Assembly: GCA_028280845.1 (NCBI GenBank)
Contig: JANQKZ010000013.1
Location: forward strand, 1-57,072
Direction: 5' to 3'
Source of the DNA: Opitutales bacterium
Lineage (GTDB): Bacteria > Verrucomicrobiota > Verrucomicrobiia > Opitutales > JABSRG01
Length of the DNA: 57,072 nt
This document shows, piece by piece, positions 19,109 to 27,911 of the stretch. The notes under the pieces were generated by a model. The model worked only from the letters and a program-made list of their open reading frames with translations, did not search any database and had not been told where the DNA came from. Every line of letters begins with the position of its first letter. Positions within the stretch are counted from its first letter, which is position 1. The translations under genes were made by a program, and so were the position numbers.

Positions 19109-19174
19109 GATTACCCATGGGGCGACCCTGAATGCATCCTGTGGTTTTTAAATCGTCCTTTCCTCCCCTTGCCC

Positions 19175-19906
19175 ATGCATGACCTCGCGATCATTGTTCC
19201 GGCCCGTTTGGCCTCCGGTCGGTTTCCTCAAAAGCTACTCTATGAGATCAAAGGGAAGCCGCTCATCCTGTGGACGGCCGAGCGGTTAAAGGAGGTGGCT
19301 CAGGATCTTCCCCTCTATTTTGCGGTGGATTCGGAGAGCCTGGACGAACCCCTGAGCGCAGCCGGCTTTTCAACCATCATGACCGAACCGGATCTACCTT
19401 CGGGGACAGATCGGATTGCGGCCGCGAATAGGGAGATTGAGGCTCGGGCTGTCATAAACGTTCAAGCCGATGAACCCCTTGTAAAGAAGTCGCAGATCGA
19501 AAAGTTGCGTCAATTGATCACGCAGGAAGCGGTGTTGATGGCGACCCTGGCGACTCCCTTTATTTCCCAAGAGTCTTTCGAAGATACCAGTCACGTGAAG
19601 GTCGTAGTGGGAAAGGGCAATCGAGCGATTTACTTTTCAAGGGCGCCCATCCCTTACAACCGCGATGCGGGCGGTCGATTCTCAACCGGGGATTGCTTTC
19701 ACCATCTAGGGATTTACGCCTACAAGGCTGACTTCTTAAGTCAATTCACCCGATGGCCCCGCAGTCGCCTGGAGCAGATCGAAAAGCTGGAGCAGTTGCG
19801 GGTATTGGAAGAGGGGTATTCCATTCATGTCGGGATTACAGATGAGCCGACCATCAGTATTGATACGGTGGACGATGTGCCGGCATTCGTGGCCGCGATT
19901 TCCTAG
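19175..19906 (+). CDS. kdsB: 3-deoxy-manno-octulosonate cytidylyltransferase
   Basis: A 243-residue enzyme that activates Kdo as CMP-Kdo for lipid A core synthesis. Signatures are IVPARLASGRFPQKLL (nucleotide binding), DLPSGTDRIAAA, VINVQADEPLV (metal Asp) and YFSRAPIPYNRD, then HHLGIYAYKADFL. All fit KdsB over its normal length. The ATG at 19175 is used rather than an in-frame TTG two codons upstream. It confirms a Gram-negative envelope with Kdo-containing lipopolysaccharide. It is convergent with carA. Confidence 0.95.
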   Translation: MHDLAIIVPARLASGRFPQKLLYEIKGKPLILWTAERLKEVAQDLPLYFAVDSESLDEPLSAAGFSTIMTEPDLPSGTDRIAAANREIEARAVINVQADEPLVKKSQIEKLRQLITQEAVLMATLATPFISQESFEDTSHVKVVVGKGNRAIYFSRAPIPYNRDAGGRFSTGDCFHHLGIYAYKADFLSQFTRWPRSRLEQIEKLEQLRVLEEGYSIHVGITDEPTISIDTVDDVPAFVAAIS

Positions 19907-19959
19907 ATTCCACTGGCCGCTTGGTTCAGCCAGGATCAGACTATTAACGCGAAGCCGCC

Positions 19960-21132
19960 CTAGGCGGTTGGAATGCCCTTGGATTGCGCAACCAAACTGT
20001 AGAAGGAGTCGAAGAGGGGATCTGCATCGTTGGGCCCGGGGGCAGCCTCCGGGTGATATTGCACGCTGAAGATGGGGTAATCGGCGTGGCGCAGCCCTTC
20101 GACGGTATGATCGTTTAAATTGATTTCGGTGACCACGGCACCGGCCTTTTTCAGCTCCTCATCGGTAGAGGCAAAGCCGTGGTTTTGAGAAGTGATGGAC
20201 ACCACACCGGTTTCCAGATTCTTGACGGGCTGGTTTCCACCCCGGTGGCCGAATTTTAGTTTGAAGGTCTCCGCGCCAAAGGCATGGGTCAAAATCTGGT
20301 GACCCAGGCAGATTCCAAAAATGGGGGTTTTCCCGATCAATCCGCGTACGGCTTCATGAGCATAGGGAAGGGCGGAGGGATCCCCCGGGCCGTTGCTTAA
20401 AAACACGCCATCTGGATTTTTTGCCAAGACCTGGTCGGCTGGGAAATCGGCAGGAACGACTTCAATATTAAAACCATGATGATTGAGCTTCCGGAAAATG
20501 GACCACTTGGCTCCATAATCGTAAGCGACGATGTTGCAGCGTTCACGATTGCTCAGGTCCGTATACAAGTTGGTCCCGGTAACTGTAAAAGGCGGGCTCG
20601 GCTGGGGATTGCGATCACCCCAGAGGTAGGGGCTGCTGCAGGTGACTTCTTTGACATAGTCCACTCCCAGCAGGCCTCCCCAGGAGCGCGCGCGATCTAC
20701 GGCTTCGTCTGGGGAGATATCTTCTGTGGTCAGGCAGGCCTTCATGGCCCCATCCACGCGGAGTTTTTTGGTGACATTGCGTGTATCGATACCCTCGATA
20801 CCAGGGATGCCGTTTTCCCCTAAGTAGGTGCTGAGGTCTTTGACGGAGCGCCAGTTGCTGGTTACGGGACTCAATTCGCGAACTACAAATCCAGCCGCTT
20901 TCGGGCCATCGGATTCGATATCTTCTTCATTGATGCCGTAATTCCCAATTTGCGTGGCGGTCATCGTAATAATCTGCGCGTAATAAGAGGGATCGGTCAG
21001 GATCTCCTGATACCCCGTCATACTGGTGTTGAAGACGGCTTCCCCAACGACGGTCTTCTCTGCGCCAAATCCGTTGCCCTGGTAGACGGAACCATCCTCC
21101 AGGGCCAGTATCGCTTTTTTAAATGATGCCAT
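19960..21132 (-). CDS. carA: Carbamoyl-phosphate synthase small subunit
   Basis: A 390-residue glutaminase subunit. The N-terminal domain opens with AILALEDGSVYQGNGFG; the C-terminal class I amidotransferase has FLSNGPGDPSALPYA, the nucleophile Cys in FGICLGHQIL, FGHRGGNQPV, SQNHGFA and the catalytic His-x-Glu in YHPEAAPGP. With CarB it makes carbamoyl phosphate for arginine and pyrimidines; carB is not in this window. ATG at 21132 fits the usual N-terminus. An 80-base leader with a terminator-like hairpin lies before it, behind arsR on the same strand. Confidence 0.95.
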   Translation of the reverse strand: MASFKKAILALEDGSVYQGNGFGAEKTVVGEAVFNTSMTGYQEILTDPSYYAQIITMTATQIGNYGINEEDIESDGPKAAGFVVRELSPVTSNWRSVKDLSTYLGENGIPGIEGIDTRNVTKKLRVDGAMKACLTTEDISPDEAVDRARSWGGLLGVDYVKEVTCSSPYLWGDRNPQPSPPFTVTGTNLYTDLSNRERCNIVAYDYGAKWSIFRKLNHHGFNIEVVPADFPADQVLAKNPDGVFLSNGPGDPSALPYAHEAVRGLIGKTPIFGICLGHQILTHAFGAETFKLKFGHRGGNQPVKNLETGVVSITSQNHGFASTDEELKKAGAVVTEINLNDHTVEGLRHADYPIFSVQYHPEAAPGPNDADPLFDSFYSLVAQSKGIPTA

Positions 21133-21162
21133 TAAAGGATGAAAAGATGGGAGCCCTCCCGT

Positions 21163-21211
21163 GGACTTCAATAAAAAAGGGCGAAAACCGATGCGACCCT
21201 TACGGAAGTCC
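21163..21211 (-). promoter_or_regulatory. carA leader hairpin, candidate attenuator or arsR terminator
   Basis: Read on the minus strand, an inner stem AAGGG/CCCTT (21197-21201 with 21177-21181) is followed directly by a run of T, the form of an intrinsic terminator. It is enclosed by a second perfect 7-base pairing GGACTTC/GAAGTCC (21163-21169 with 21205-21211). It lies between the arsR stop and the carA start. It could end the arsR transcript or act as an attenuator for carA. No leader peptide or known riboswitch fold was recognised. Confidence 0.45.
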
Positions 21212-21222
21212 AACTGTATGGT

Positions 21223-21543
21223 TCATTTTGTCAGCTTTTCCACGGAGTGAAGGTCAAGCGCTTTACCCAGGCGGTCCAGCATAGCTTCCGTTTTACTTTC
21301 CTCCAACCAGTAGAACACATCCCGGCACATCTTCTTGCATTCGATGAGACCTGCCTGCTTAAGAATCTTCAAGTGGTGAGAGATCGTGGGCTGGGTGAGT
21401 CCCAGAATTTCGGAAAGCTGGGACACGTTATTGCGGTGTTCGCAGTTTGGCGACTTGGGAAGCAGACACATGATGCGCAGGCGAACCGGATCTCCCAACG
21501 CCTTGCATTGGGTGGATAATTGTTCTGCATCAACCGATTTCAT
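21223..21543 (-). CDS. ArsR-family transcriptional regulator
   Basis: A 106-residue winged-helix repressor. The recognition helix region reads LGLTQPTISHHLKILKQAGLI, and the N-terminal helix ALGDPVRLRIM is typical of ArsR/SmtB. The classical ELCVCDL metal box is not present, but five Cys (13, 26, 34, 69, 73) are available, two of them in ECKKMC, so a metal or thiol signal is possible. It is divergent from kamA, and a perfect inverted-repeat operator with its own promoter lies between them. It probably represses itself and kamA. Confidence 0.85.
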   Translation of the reverse strand: MKSVDAEQLSTQCKALGDPVRLRIMCLLPKSPNCEHRNNVSQLSEILGLTQPTISHHLKILKQAGLIECKKMCRDVFYWLEESKTEAMLDRLGKALDLHSVEKLTK

Positions 21544-21572
21544 GGGATAAATGGGGAAGCCTGGAAAAATCC

Positions 21573-21602
21573 TTTATGCATTGACATTTGTCAATATGTC
21601 AA
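21573..21602 (-). promoter_or_regulatory. Predicted sigma-70 promoter of arsR
   Basis: On the minus strand a perfect -35 box TTGACA (21602-21597) is followed after 18 bases by CATAAA (21578-21573), four of six matches to the -10 consensus. Transcription would start about 20-25 bases upstream of the arsR ATG. The -35 and spacer lie inside the inverted-repeat operator, which would allow direct autorepression. Confidence 0.5.
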
Positions 21603-21605
21603 TGC
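21578..21605. promoter_or_regulatory. Inverted-repeat operator between arsR and kamA
   Basis: A perfect inverted repeat with 10-base arms GCATTGACAT (21578-21587) and ATGTCAATGC (21596-21605) around an 8-base centre. Inside it lies a second palindrome TTGACA-TT-TGTCAA (21581-21594). It sits 34 bases before the arsR start and 38 bases before the kamA start. ArsR dimers bind imperfect inverted repeats of this size, so this is the most likely binding site for the neighbouring regulator. Confidence 0.7.
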
Positions 21606-21643
21606 TTTTGAAGCAACTGACGAAAAAGTGACGCAATAGGATT

Positions 21644-22825
21644 ATGTATCCAAAGGATCGATTGGAAGGCTGGCACTGTGGTCAAGGCCACTGGGCAGAG
21701 GTATCGGAAAGTGACTGGAAGCGCTGGCGTTGGCAGATGCAGCACCGGCTGACAACGGTCGACGCGCTGGAAGAGTACATGGAGCTGACTCCGGAGGAGA
21801 AAGCCGGGTGTTATTTTGCGAACAGGAAACTGGCCTTCGCCATCACCCCGTATTTCTTTAACCTGATAGATTTGGAAGACCCGGATTGTCCGATTCGGCG
21901 CCAAGTCATTCCCCGGATTGAGGAGATGAATACAGCGCCGGAGGAGATGCTGGATCCAGTCGGCGAGGATGGGTGCAAGCCCGTCGAGGGATTGGTGCAC
22001 CGCTACCCGGACCGGGTGCTTTTTCTCGTGACCGATCAATGTGCTTCCTATTGTCGGTACTGCACGCGGAGCCGCTTGGTATCGAATGCCCAGGATTATA
22101 ATTTCCATCCGGAATTCGAGGCAGGATTGAATTACATCGAAGCCCACCCGCAGATTCGGGATGTGCTCTTGTCAGGTGGGGATCCCCTCCTCTTGAACGA
22201 CCGGAAGCTGGATTATTTGCTGGGTCGGTTGCGGGCGATCCCCCATGTAGAATTTATCCGAATCGGTTCTCGTATACCCGTGTTTCTGCCGCAACGGATT
22301 ACATCTGAACTATGTGAGATTTTTAAGAAACATGGTCCGATTTGGATGTCGATTCATGTCAACCACCCCAAGGAATGCACGGTCGAGCTTTTGGATGCCT
22401 GTGAGCGACTGGTGATGCAAGGAGGGGTTCCACTCGGAAACCAGAGTGTCCTGCTGCGTGGAGTGAATGATGATGTGGAGACCATGAAGTCCCTGGTCCA
22501 CCGGTTGCTCATGATGCGGGTGCGTCCCTATTATCTGTATCAATGTGATCTCATTACTGGTAGCCAGCACCTGCGGAGCGATGTAAGCAAGGGACTTGAA
22601 ATCATCAAAGGGCTTCGAGGGCATACGACGGGTTACTCCATCCCGCAATTTGTCATCGATGCTCCGGGAGGTGGGGGAAAAGTCCCGATTAATCCCGAAT
22701 ACGTGGAAAAGGTCACGGATGCGGATATCGTGGTGCGAAATTATGAAGGCAAGCTCTACCGCTATCCGCTGCTCAATGGGGTTCCCTTGGCCACCCCCGA
22801 TGCTGCGGGCGAGCTCCTCGTATAG
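21644..22825 (+). CDS. kamA: Lysine 2,3-aminomutase (radical SAM)
   Basis: A 393-residue radical SAM enzyme. The iron-sulfur motif is CASYCRYC (Cys133, 137, 140). The PLP-binding Lys lies in DAPGGGGKVP (Lys346), and the two Asp that hold the lysine side chain in clostridial KamA are present, in YQCDLITG and FVIDAPGG. The reaction makes beta-lysine from lysine. The C-terminal part is present, which separates it from the shorter EpmB. Beta-lysine can feed lysine degradation or, after acetylation by AblB, serve as an osmolyte; no ablB-like gene is adjacent. It is divergent from arsR and convergent with the cyclase gene, whose end is only 6 bp away. Confidence 0.9.
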   Translation: MYPKDRLEGWHCGQGHWAEVSESDWKRWRWQMQHRLTTVDALEEYMELTPEEKAGCYFANRKLAFAITPYFFNLIDLEDPDCPIRRQVIPRIEEMNTAPEEMLDPVGEDGCKPVEGLVHRYPDRVLFLVTDQCASYCRYCTRSRLVSNAQDYNFHPEFEAGLNYIEAHPQIRDVLLSGGDPLLLNDRKLDYLLGRLRAIPHVEFIRIGSRIPVFLPQRITSELCEIFKKHGPIWMSIHVNHPKECTVELLDACERLVMQGGVPLGNQSVLLRGVNDDVETMKSLVHRLLMMRVRPYYLYQCDLITGSQHLRSDVSKGLEIIKGLRGHTTGYSIPQFVIDAPGGGGKVPINPEYVEKVTDADIVVRNYEGKLYRYPLLNGVPLATPDAAGELLV

Positions 22826-22831
22826 ATTAGA

Positions 22832-23959
22832 TTATCGCAAGGCGAGGGATTGATTGAGGATCGCCTCACGACTCACATTTTGACCGGCGAGGCGTGGACT
22901 GGTCAGGTAAGCGTGCATGGGCCCTTTTCCCTTCACCGCCACTTCACCTCTGGGTTGGAAGCCATAATATTCCTTCACGTGTTCGTAGGTGGCATGCGAG
23001 AGTTGGATCATATCCGGCTCGCACATTTCTTCCATCCGGCTGGCGGTATTTACCGTGTCCCCCCATAGATCATAAGTAAACCGGGTGGAACCGATAACAC
23101 CGGCAACAGCTGGTCCCGTATGCAAGCCGACCCGAATGTGCAGTTTGAGGGCGTGTTCAAGGTTGAAGGTCTGTAAATAATCGAGAGCCTGGAGAGCAAA
23201 TTCCATGCACCGCAAGGAATGGTGTTCACCGTTTGGCGGAATTCCCCCTACGACCATGTAGGCATCGCCAATGGTTTTTATTTTCTCCAGGCGATAATCC
23301 GTGGCGATCTGGTCAAAGTGATTAAAAATCTCGTTAAGGATCGTTACCAAACGGCTGGGATCAATGGTGGAGGCGAGGGCGGTAAAGCCAACCAGGTCGC
23401 AAAACACAACGGTCACCTCATCGATCGCATCGGCGATGCGGGTTTCTCCGTTCCGCAAGCGCGTGGCTACGCTCTCGGGCAATACCTGGTAGAGGAGTCG
23501 CTCGGATTTGGCTTTTTCGTCTTCGATTTGCGCGTAAAGGGCCTTCTGTTGATCCTGTAGAAATTTACGCTCCAAAGTGGATTGAACCCGGGCGAGCAGA
23601 AAGGTTTCTTCCACCGGTTTGGTAATGTAGTCCAGGGCGCCACTCTCGATGCAGCGGATGACACTTTCGAGTTTATCATGGGCGGAGATCATGATTACAG
23701 GGACATCGGCATACTTCGGGTTGGATTTAATTGTATCGAGGACCTCATAGCCATTCATGTTCGGCATAAAAATGTCCAATAAGACCAGGTCGATCTCAGG
23801 ATTTTCCTTGATGACCTCTAATGCCTGGGTGCCATCTTCTGCGGTGAGGAGATTATCATATCCCTCATCCTCAAGTAGCATGAGAATCAAGTCTCGATTG
23901 TCTTCAATATCATCGACGATGAGGATTTGCTTCGAATATATGTCAAATTCTGTGTTCAT
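22832..23959 (-). CDS. Response regulator with adenylate cyclase domain
   Basis: A 375-residue protein. The receiver domain (residues 10-130) has the Asp pair at 16-17, phospho-acceptor Asp62 in LLDIFMPNMNG and the Lys in YITKPVE. A helical linker follows, then a class III cyclase domain (about 185-345) with metal residues in FCDLVGFT, the purine-selecting Lys in EKIKTIGDAY, and YDLWGDTVN with Asp, which together favour ATP over GTP. Phosphorylation would presumably control cAMP synthesis. It is the last gene of a three-gene signalling operon. The ATG at 23959 is used because an upstream TTG lacks support. Confidence 0.9.
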   Translation of the reverse strand: MNTEFDIYSKQILIVDDIEDNRDLILMLLEDEGYDNLLTAEDGTQALEVIKENPEIDLVLLDIFMPNMNGYEVLDTIKSNPKYADVPVIMISAHDKLESVIRCIESGALDYITKPVEETFLLARVQSTLERKFLQDQQKALYAQIEDEKAKSERLLYQVLPESVATRLRNGETRIADAIDEVTVVFCDLVGFTALASTIDPSRLVTILNEIFNHFDQIATDYRLEKIKTIGDAYMVVGGIPPNGEHHSLRCMEFALQALDYLQTFNLEHALKLHIRVGLHTGPAVAGVIGSTRFTYDLWGDTVNTASRMEEMCEPDMIQLSHATYEHVKEYYGFQPRGEVAVKGKGPMHAYLTSPRLAGQNVSREAILNQSLALR

Positions 23960-24023
23960 GCGGGAGGTGGACTCCAAAGAGAGCTAGATCGACATATTTT
24001 TGGAAAAATTCAGCCCAAAATGA

Positions 24024-26789
24024 CTAACCCGTGATGTCCTCTCCTTTCTGCATAATCTTATCTGCCCGATTTTGTAGCCATGAACGCTCTGTGCGGGACA
24101 GGCTTTTTGCTGTGACAACGACCACCGGGATGTGGGCAAATTTCTCTCGAGATCGGAATTCTTTGAGGAAGCCCATACCATCCATTACAGGCATCATGAG
24201 ATCGAGGAATATGATGTCCGGGACGAAGGACTCGAGGATTTCGAGTGCCTCCCGTCCATTGCTGGCGGTTCGTATTTCATTCGCCTCCTGATCGAGCCAG
24301 ACTTTCATCAGTTGTCTGAATTCGGGCATATCATCGACGACAAGGACCTTTCTATCCTTCAGGTCGGTCTCATTGAGCTGGCGACGGCAGGCTTCGAGGA
24401 AGTCCTTCTGGGCAACCGGCTTGGCGAGTGCGTCGACCGCGCCGAGGGCCTGGGCCTTTCGCTTGTCCGCCAGGATGCTGACAATCATCACCGGGATATG
24501 ATTGATATCAGGCTCTTTCTTGATAAGGGCCAGGGTGTCCCAGCCGTTAATCCCGGGCATGCTGATATCCAGGGTGATCAGGTCCGGTTTGTATTCCCGA
24601 ATCATATCGACCGCCTTGAATCCGCTGTCACATTCCCGATAGCCGGCCCCCAGGTCCTCGATATAGCGCCCGAGGAATTCGCGGGCGTCAGGATCATCGT
24701 CGATGATGAGAACTTTTTTGCCTGCCTCAATCGGCAGGATTTTACGGAGGTCGTCTTTTTTTGTCTCGGATTGGGAAAGGGTTTCGAGAGGTGCCCGAGA
24801 GCCGCCTTCGATTGCTGGAGCCGATTCCTGTTTGGTAGGAGTGGTTGAGGTGGGAGGGGTGGAACCCGGTTTCAGGCGAGGAAGGGACTGGCGCTCTTTG
24901 GGCCGGCCTTCCGACTGGGCGGTGGCAGGCTCGGTGGCGCCGTTTTCACCGGGTGCCGGAGGTGTGCCCTGGCCCGATGGGAGGGCAGATGGGCTTGAAG
25001 CCGTGGACGATAATTTCTCGGCGTTACGTTCTGCCATCTCGGCAATACCAACCACGGGTTTTTCATCTGTATCAGATCGAGACATTTTGAAGGGGGCCTG
25101 GGTTGCCTTCTCGATACTGCCGAAAGGAGCCTTGGAGCCGGACTCCTTGAGGTCGATAATGAAATTGCTGCCAACGCCGACCTCACTTTGTACGGTAAGC
25201 CGTCCCCCCAGCAACTCGATGATGGATTTGGATATGGCGAGCCCGAGTCCGGTGCCCCCATATTCCCGGGTGGTGGAGGCGTCTGCTTGGGTGAAGGCTT
25301 CAAAGATCGTATCCAGTTTGTCCTTGGGGATACCGATTCCTGTATCCGAAACTTCGATACGAATACGGTTGATGGACTCTTCCAGAACCGTCAGGCCCAA
25401 GGTGACTGAACCATCCTTGGTAAACTTGATCGCATTGGCGGCCAGGTTGATGAGCACCTGCTTCAGTTTGTGGCCGTCTGTGCTAAGCCGGATATTGGGT
25501 CCGCTAATCTCCGTCTTCAGCATGAGGTCTTTGGCCTCAGCCTGGGGTTGTAGCATCTCTACGACATCATGGATGACGGCGACGAGATCGGTATCCTCTA
25601 TGATAGTGTCCATCCGGCCAGCCTCGATTTTGGAGAGGTCGAGGATGTCGTTGATGAGGCTGAGCAGGTGACGCCCATTGCGATTGATTTTCTCTACCCG
25701 CTGGAGGTCAGAGTCGCTCAGGTTGCCTTTCCGGTTTTTCATGAGAATCCCGGAAAATCCGATAATGGAATTGAGCGGAGTGCGCAGCTCATGGCTCATA
25801 TTGGCCACAAACTCACTCTTCTGTTTGTGGGCGGCGAGCAATTCCATGTTCGCATCTTCCAACTGGATTGCCTGTTTTTGAGAGGCGCGATAATTCTGCG
25901 CATTGATCATGGCGTTAGCCAAAGCCTCCACCTGGTTGGAGAGCGCACGCCTCAAACTATCATCGACCTTGGCCAATCCTGCGAGCACGACAACTCCCAT
26001 GACCCGGCTTTGGTAAATGATGGGAATGGCAAAGAGATTTCGGATTTTTGCCCGGGTAAAGCCCAGGTTGATATCTGGCAGAGCTTCTGGATCGATATCC
26101 TCCAGGGATATCCAGTCCTTCCGCCGAATGACCTCTCCGGGTAAGCCTTCCAGAGGGTTCCCCGCGGTAAAATTCTCGAGGAAATTGGCGTCGACGGAGT
26201 GATTGTGCAGGAGGACCAATTCGTCTTTCTGGTCATCGTAGCTGTAAAAGAGGCCGATCTGGGCCTGGCTGACCTGCATGAGAAAGCTCAGGGCTTCCTG
26301 GCCAATGATGTTGACTTCGATCGAGGCGATTTTGCGGAGGTATTCTCCGAATCGTTCCTGCTGGTCTACCGCCTGGGACAGGGCGCGGTTTTGTCGCTCC
26401 AGTTTGGAACTCTGGATTTCAAGCTTTTTGCGGCTGTCTTCAATCTCCTCGATGGAGGAGGAGATCTTCTCCGACATCAGGTTAACCGAGCGGGCCAGAT
26501 TGCCCACGGAGTCTTTCCCGCTGTCATCGGACCTGGCCTGGTAATTCCCACGTCCGATCTGGTCCGCCACCTCGGAAAGATCTTCGAGACGTCGGGCAGT
26601 GCGCCTGAATTGGATGAGGGCGAGGAGCAGGGCGCCCACGAGCAGGGCAACATCGATGATTTGCCGGTTCATGCCGGAAAAGAGGGCCGACAAGTCATCC
26701 TGAAACCACGCCAGAATAATAAGGGCTGCGATGACCACGACGATCATGACAGCAAAGGAAATCCGTAGACCTTTCTGTTTCTTTTCCAT
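24024..26789 (-). CDS. Hybrid histidine kinase with HAMP, GAF and two receivers
   Basis: A 921-residue sensor. Two membrane helices (about 8-28 and 43-60) enclose a very short external loop. Then come a HAMP-like segment, a coiled coil, a GAF domain (about 160-295), the HisKA helix with phospho-acceptor His333 in NMSHELRTPLNS, and a HATPase with DTGIGIPKDKLDTIFEAF and GGTGLGLAISKSI. A proline/serine-rich linker of about 120 residues (560-685) leads to two receivers with Asp741 and Asp863. The small external loop suggests a cytosolic or membrane signal sensed through GAF. It is 34 bp upstream of the cyclase gene and follows the single receiver by 38 bp. Confidence 0.92.
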   Translation of the reverse strand: MEKKQKGLRISFAVMIVVVIAALIILAWFQDDLSALFSGMNRQIIDVALLVGALLLALIQFRRTARRLEDLSEVADQIGRGNYQARSDDSGKDSVGNLARSVNLMSEKISSSIEEIEDSRKKLEIQSSKLERQNRALSQAVDQQERFGEYLRKIASIEVNIIGQEALSFLMQVSQAQIGLFYSYDDQKDELVLLHNHSVDANFLENFTAGNPLEGLPGEVIRRKDWISLEDIDPEALPDINLGFTRAKIRNLFAIPIIYQSRVMGVVVLAGLAKVDDSLRRALSNQVEALANAMINAQNYRASQKQAIQLEDANMELLAAHKQKSEFVANMSHELRTPLNSIIGFSGILMKNRKGNLSDSDLQRVEKINRNGRHLLSLINDILDLSKIEAGRMDTIIEDTDLVAVIHDVVEMLQPQAEAKDLMLKTEISGPNIRLSTDGHKLKQVLINLAANAIKFTKDGSVTLGLTVLEESINRIRIEVSDTGIGIPKDKLDTIFEAFTQADASTTREYGGTGLGLAISKSIIELLGGRLTVQSEVGVGSNFIIDLKESGSKAPFGSIEKATQAPFKMSRSDTDEKPVVGIAEMAERNAEKLSSTASSPSALPSGQGTPPAPGENGATEPATAQSEGRPKERQSLPRLKPGSTPPTSTTPTKQESAPAIEGGSRAPLETLSQSETKKDDLRKILPIEAGKKVLIIDDDPDAREFLGRYIEDLGAGYRECDSGFKAVDMIREYKPDLITLDISMPGINGWDTLALIKKEPDINHIPVMIVSILADKRKAQALGAVDALAKPVAQKDFLEACRRQLNETDLKDRKVLVVDDMPEFRQLMKVWLDQEANEIRTASNGREALEILESFVPDIIFLDLMMPVMDGMGFLKEFRSREKFAHIPVVVVTAKSLSRTERSWLQNRADKIMQKGEDITG

Positions 26790-26827
26790 TAAAAAGGCGA
26801 GAATATTAAGCGAGAATGTAAGGGGGG

Positions 26828-27208
26828 CTATTGTCGCATAGCGATCAATGTTTCGATTTTCTCAATGAGGACATCTTCATCCACAATCGGTTTGCTGAGG
26901 TATTCATCAAACCCGGCATCGAGAAGGTGGCGCCGATCATCGACCATGGCGTGAGCGGTGAGAGCCATCATTGGTGATATACGAAAAATATCCATTTCGC
27001 GGAGCTTCCTCATCAGGGTGATCCCATCCATCTGGGGAAGGCTGATGTCCAGGACAAAGGCGTCTGGTTTCTTTGCATCGTCTTTTTTCAGATATGCGAG
27101 CAGGTCGAGGGCACTGGTAAAGGGGATGAGCTCGAACCGATCTTCCAGCATATCGGTGACGAGGTCCATATTGTCGGGATTATCTTCTACCAGGACGACC
27201 GTTTTCAT
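26828..27208 (-). CDS. Single-domain response regulator
   Basis: A 126-residue receiver with no output domain. It has the acidic pair in VLVEDN, phospho-acceptor Asp in FVLDISLPQMDG, a Thr in MALTAHA and the Lys in YLSKPI. It opens the operon with the hybrid kinase and the cyclase, so it probably shuttles phosphate within that relay or works as a CheY-like output. The ATG at 27208 is chosen over an upstream in-frame TTG at 27226. The 217 bp before it contain no gene and presumably hold the operon promoter. Confidence 0.88.
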   Translation of the reverse strand: MKTVVLVEDNPDNMDLVTDMLEDRFELIPFTSALDLLAYLKKDDAKKPDAFVLDISLPQMDGITLMRKLREMDIFRISPMMALTAHAMVDDRRHLLDAGFDEYLSKPIVDEDVLIEKIETLIAMRQ

Positions 27209-27425
27209 GGGATGTTGTGATTTCAAAAAATTGTCAGCCTAATGGAGTCAGCTTCGGTGGGGTGGTCGGAGATTTTATTTGAATTCCAGGCAATGTATCG
27301 GATTTTAGCCATGAATTTTGCGTCAGATTAAACAGTCACGAACACATTGCAAAGGAAGAATTTACGTCATTATTTAATATCGGCTGGAATGAGTAAGCCT
27401 TAATATTCCCGACCCCTCCAGGGGT

Positions 27426-27911
27426 ATGATTTCAGAATTCCCACAAATTTTACGTGATAAGCTCCTGTCATCCGGCCTCCATATAGGGTTGGGTGCAGGC
27501 TCAATTGATGGGGGCGTAGAGGTCAGTTATTTCCCCTCACGATATAGCTGAGTCCCTTGGGTCTTGCATCCTGGTGAGTGAACTGTCGAGACATGCCCGG
27601 GCCCTGCTGGAAGGTGAACAGCTAGGGATCCTGGTCCTGGGGAAAGCAGGGGCGGATCCCTTTCAGCGACCGCGCATGCAGATCCAGGTTACGTCAGCGG
27701 TGATTCCAAGAGCAGATGACCGCTATGATGAAGTGATCGACGACTTGACTCATGCTTTTGAAAAGACCGCGCGCCTTGTTGCTGGTTCAGGAATTTCCAC
27801 TTGTTCGCTTTACTCCCGCTCCGGGGCTTGCGGACTACCGGTTTTGGTGTAGCAGCCTTTGCCCGCGAAGGTAACCAGTTTACGATTAGAGCGCGCCTAG
27901 GTGGAAATTGA
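27426..27911 (+). pseudogene. HugZ/PNPOx-like split-barrel protein, three frameshifts
   Basis: Joined across three reading frames, this region spells a HugZ-type heme-utilisation or flavin split-barrel protein. Frame one starts at ATG 27426 and runs to a TGA at 27549, including IDGGVEVSYFP. Frame two (to about 27790) has ILVSELSRHARALLEG, PFQRPRMQIQV and RYDEVIDDL. Frame three has FPLVRFTPAPGLADY. The last part returns to the first frame from 27840 (GFGVAAFAREGN) and ends at TGA 27909. Each step is +1, so the first and last parts share a frame. No single open frame covers a full protein. It overlaps the convergent heme-oxygenase-fold gene by 15 bp. Either the gene is decayed or the sequence has three single-base insertions. 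Confidence 0.75.

Noticed and set aside
21644..22825. EpmB (EF-P lysylation) instead of lysine 2,3-aminomutase
   Set aside because: The protein has the Q-C-D-L and F-V-I-D-A-P-G-G motifs and the full C-terminal part of KamA, which EpmB lacks.
27574..27852. A 92-codon frame taken as an intact gene
   Set aside because: It carries only the middle of a HugZ-like protein; the start and end lie in other frames, so it is part of a broken gene.
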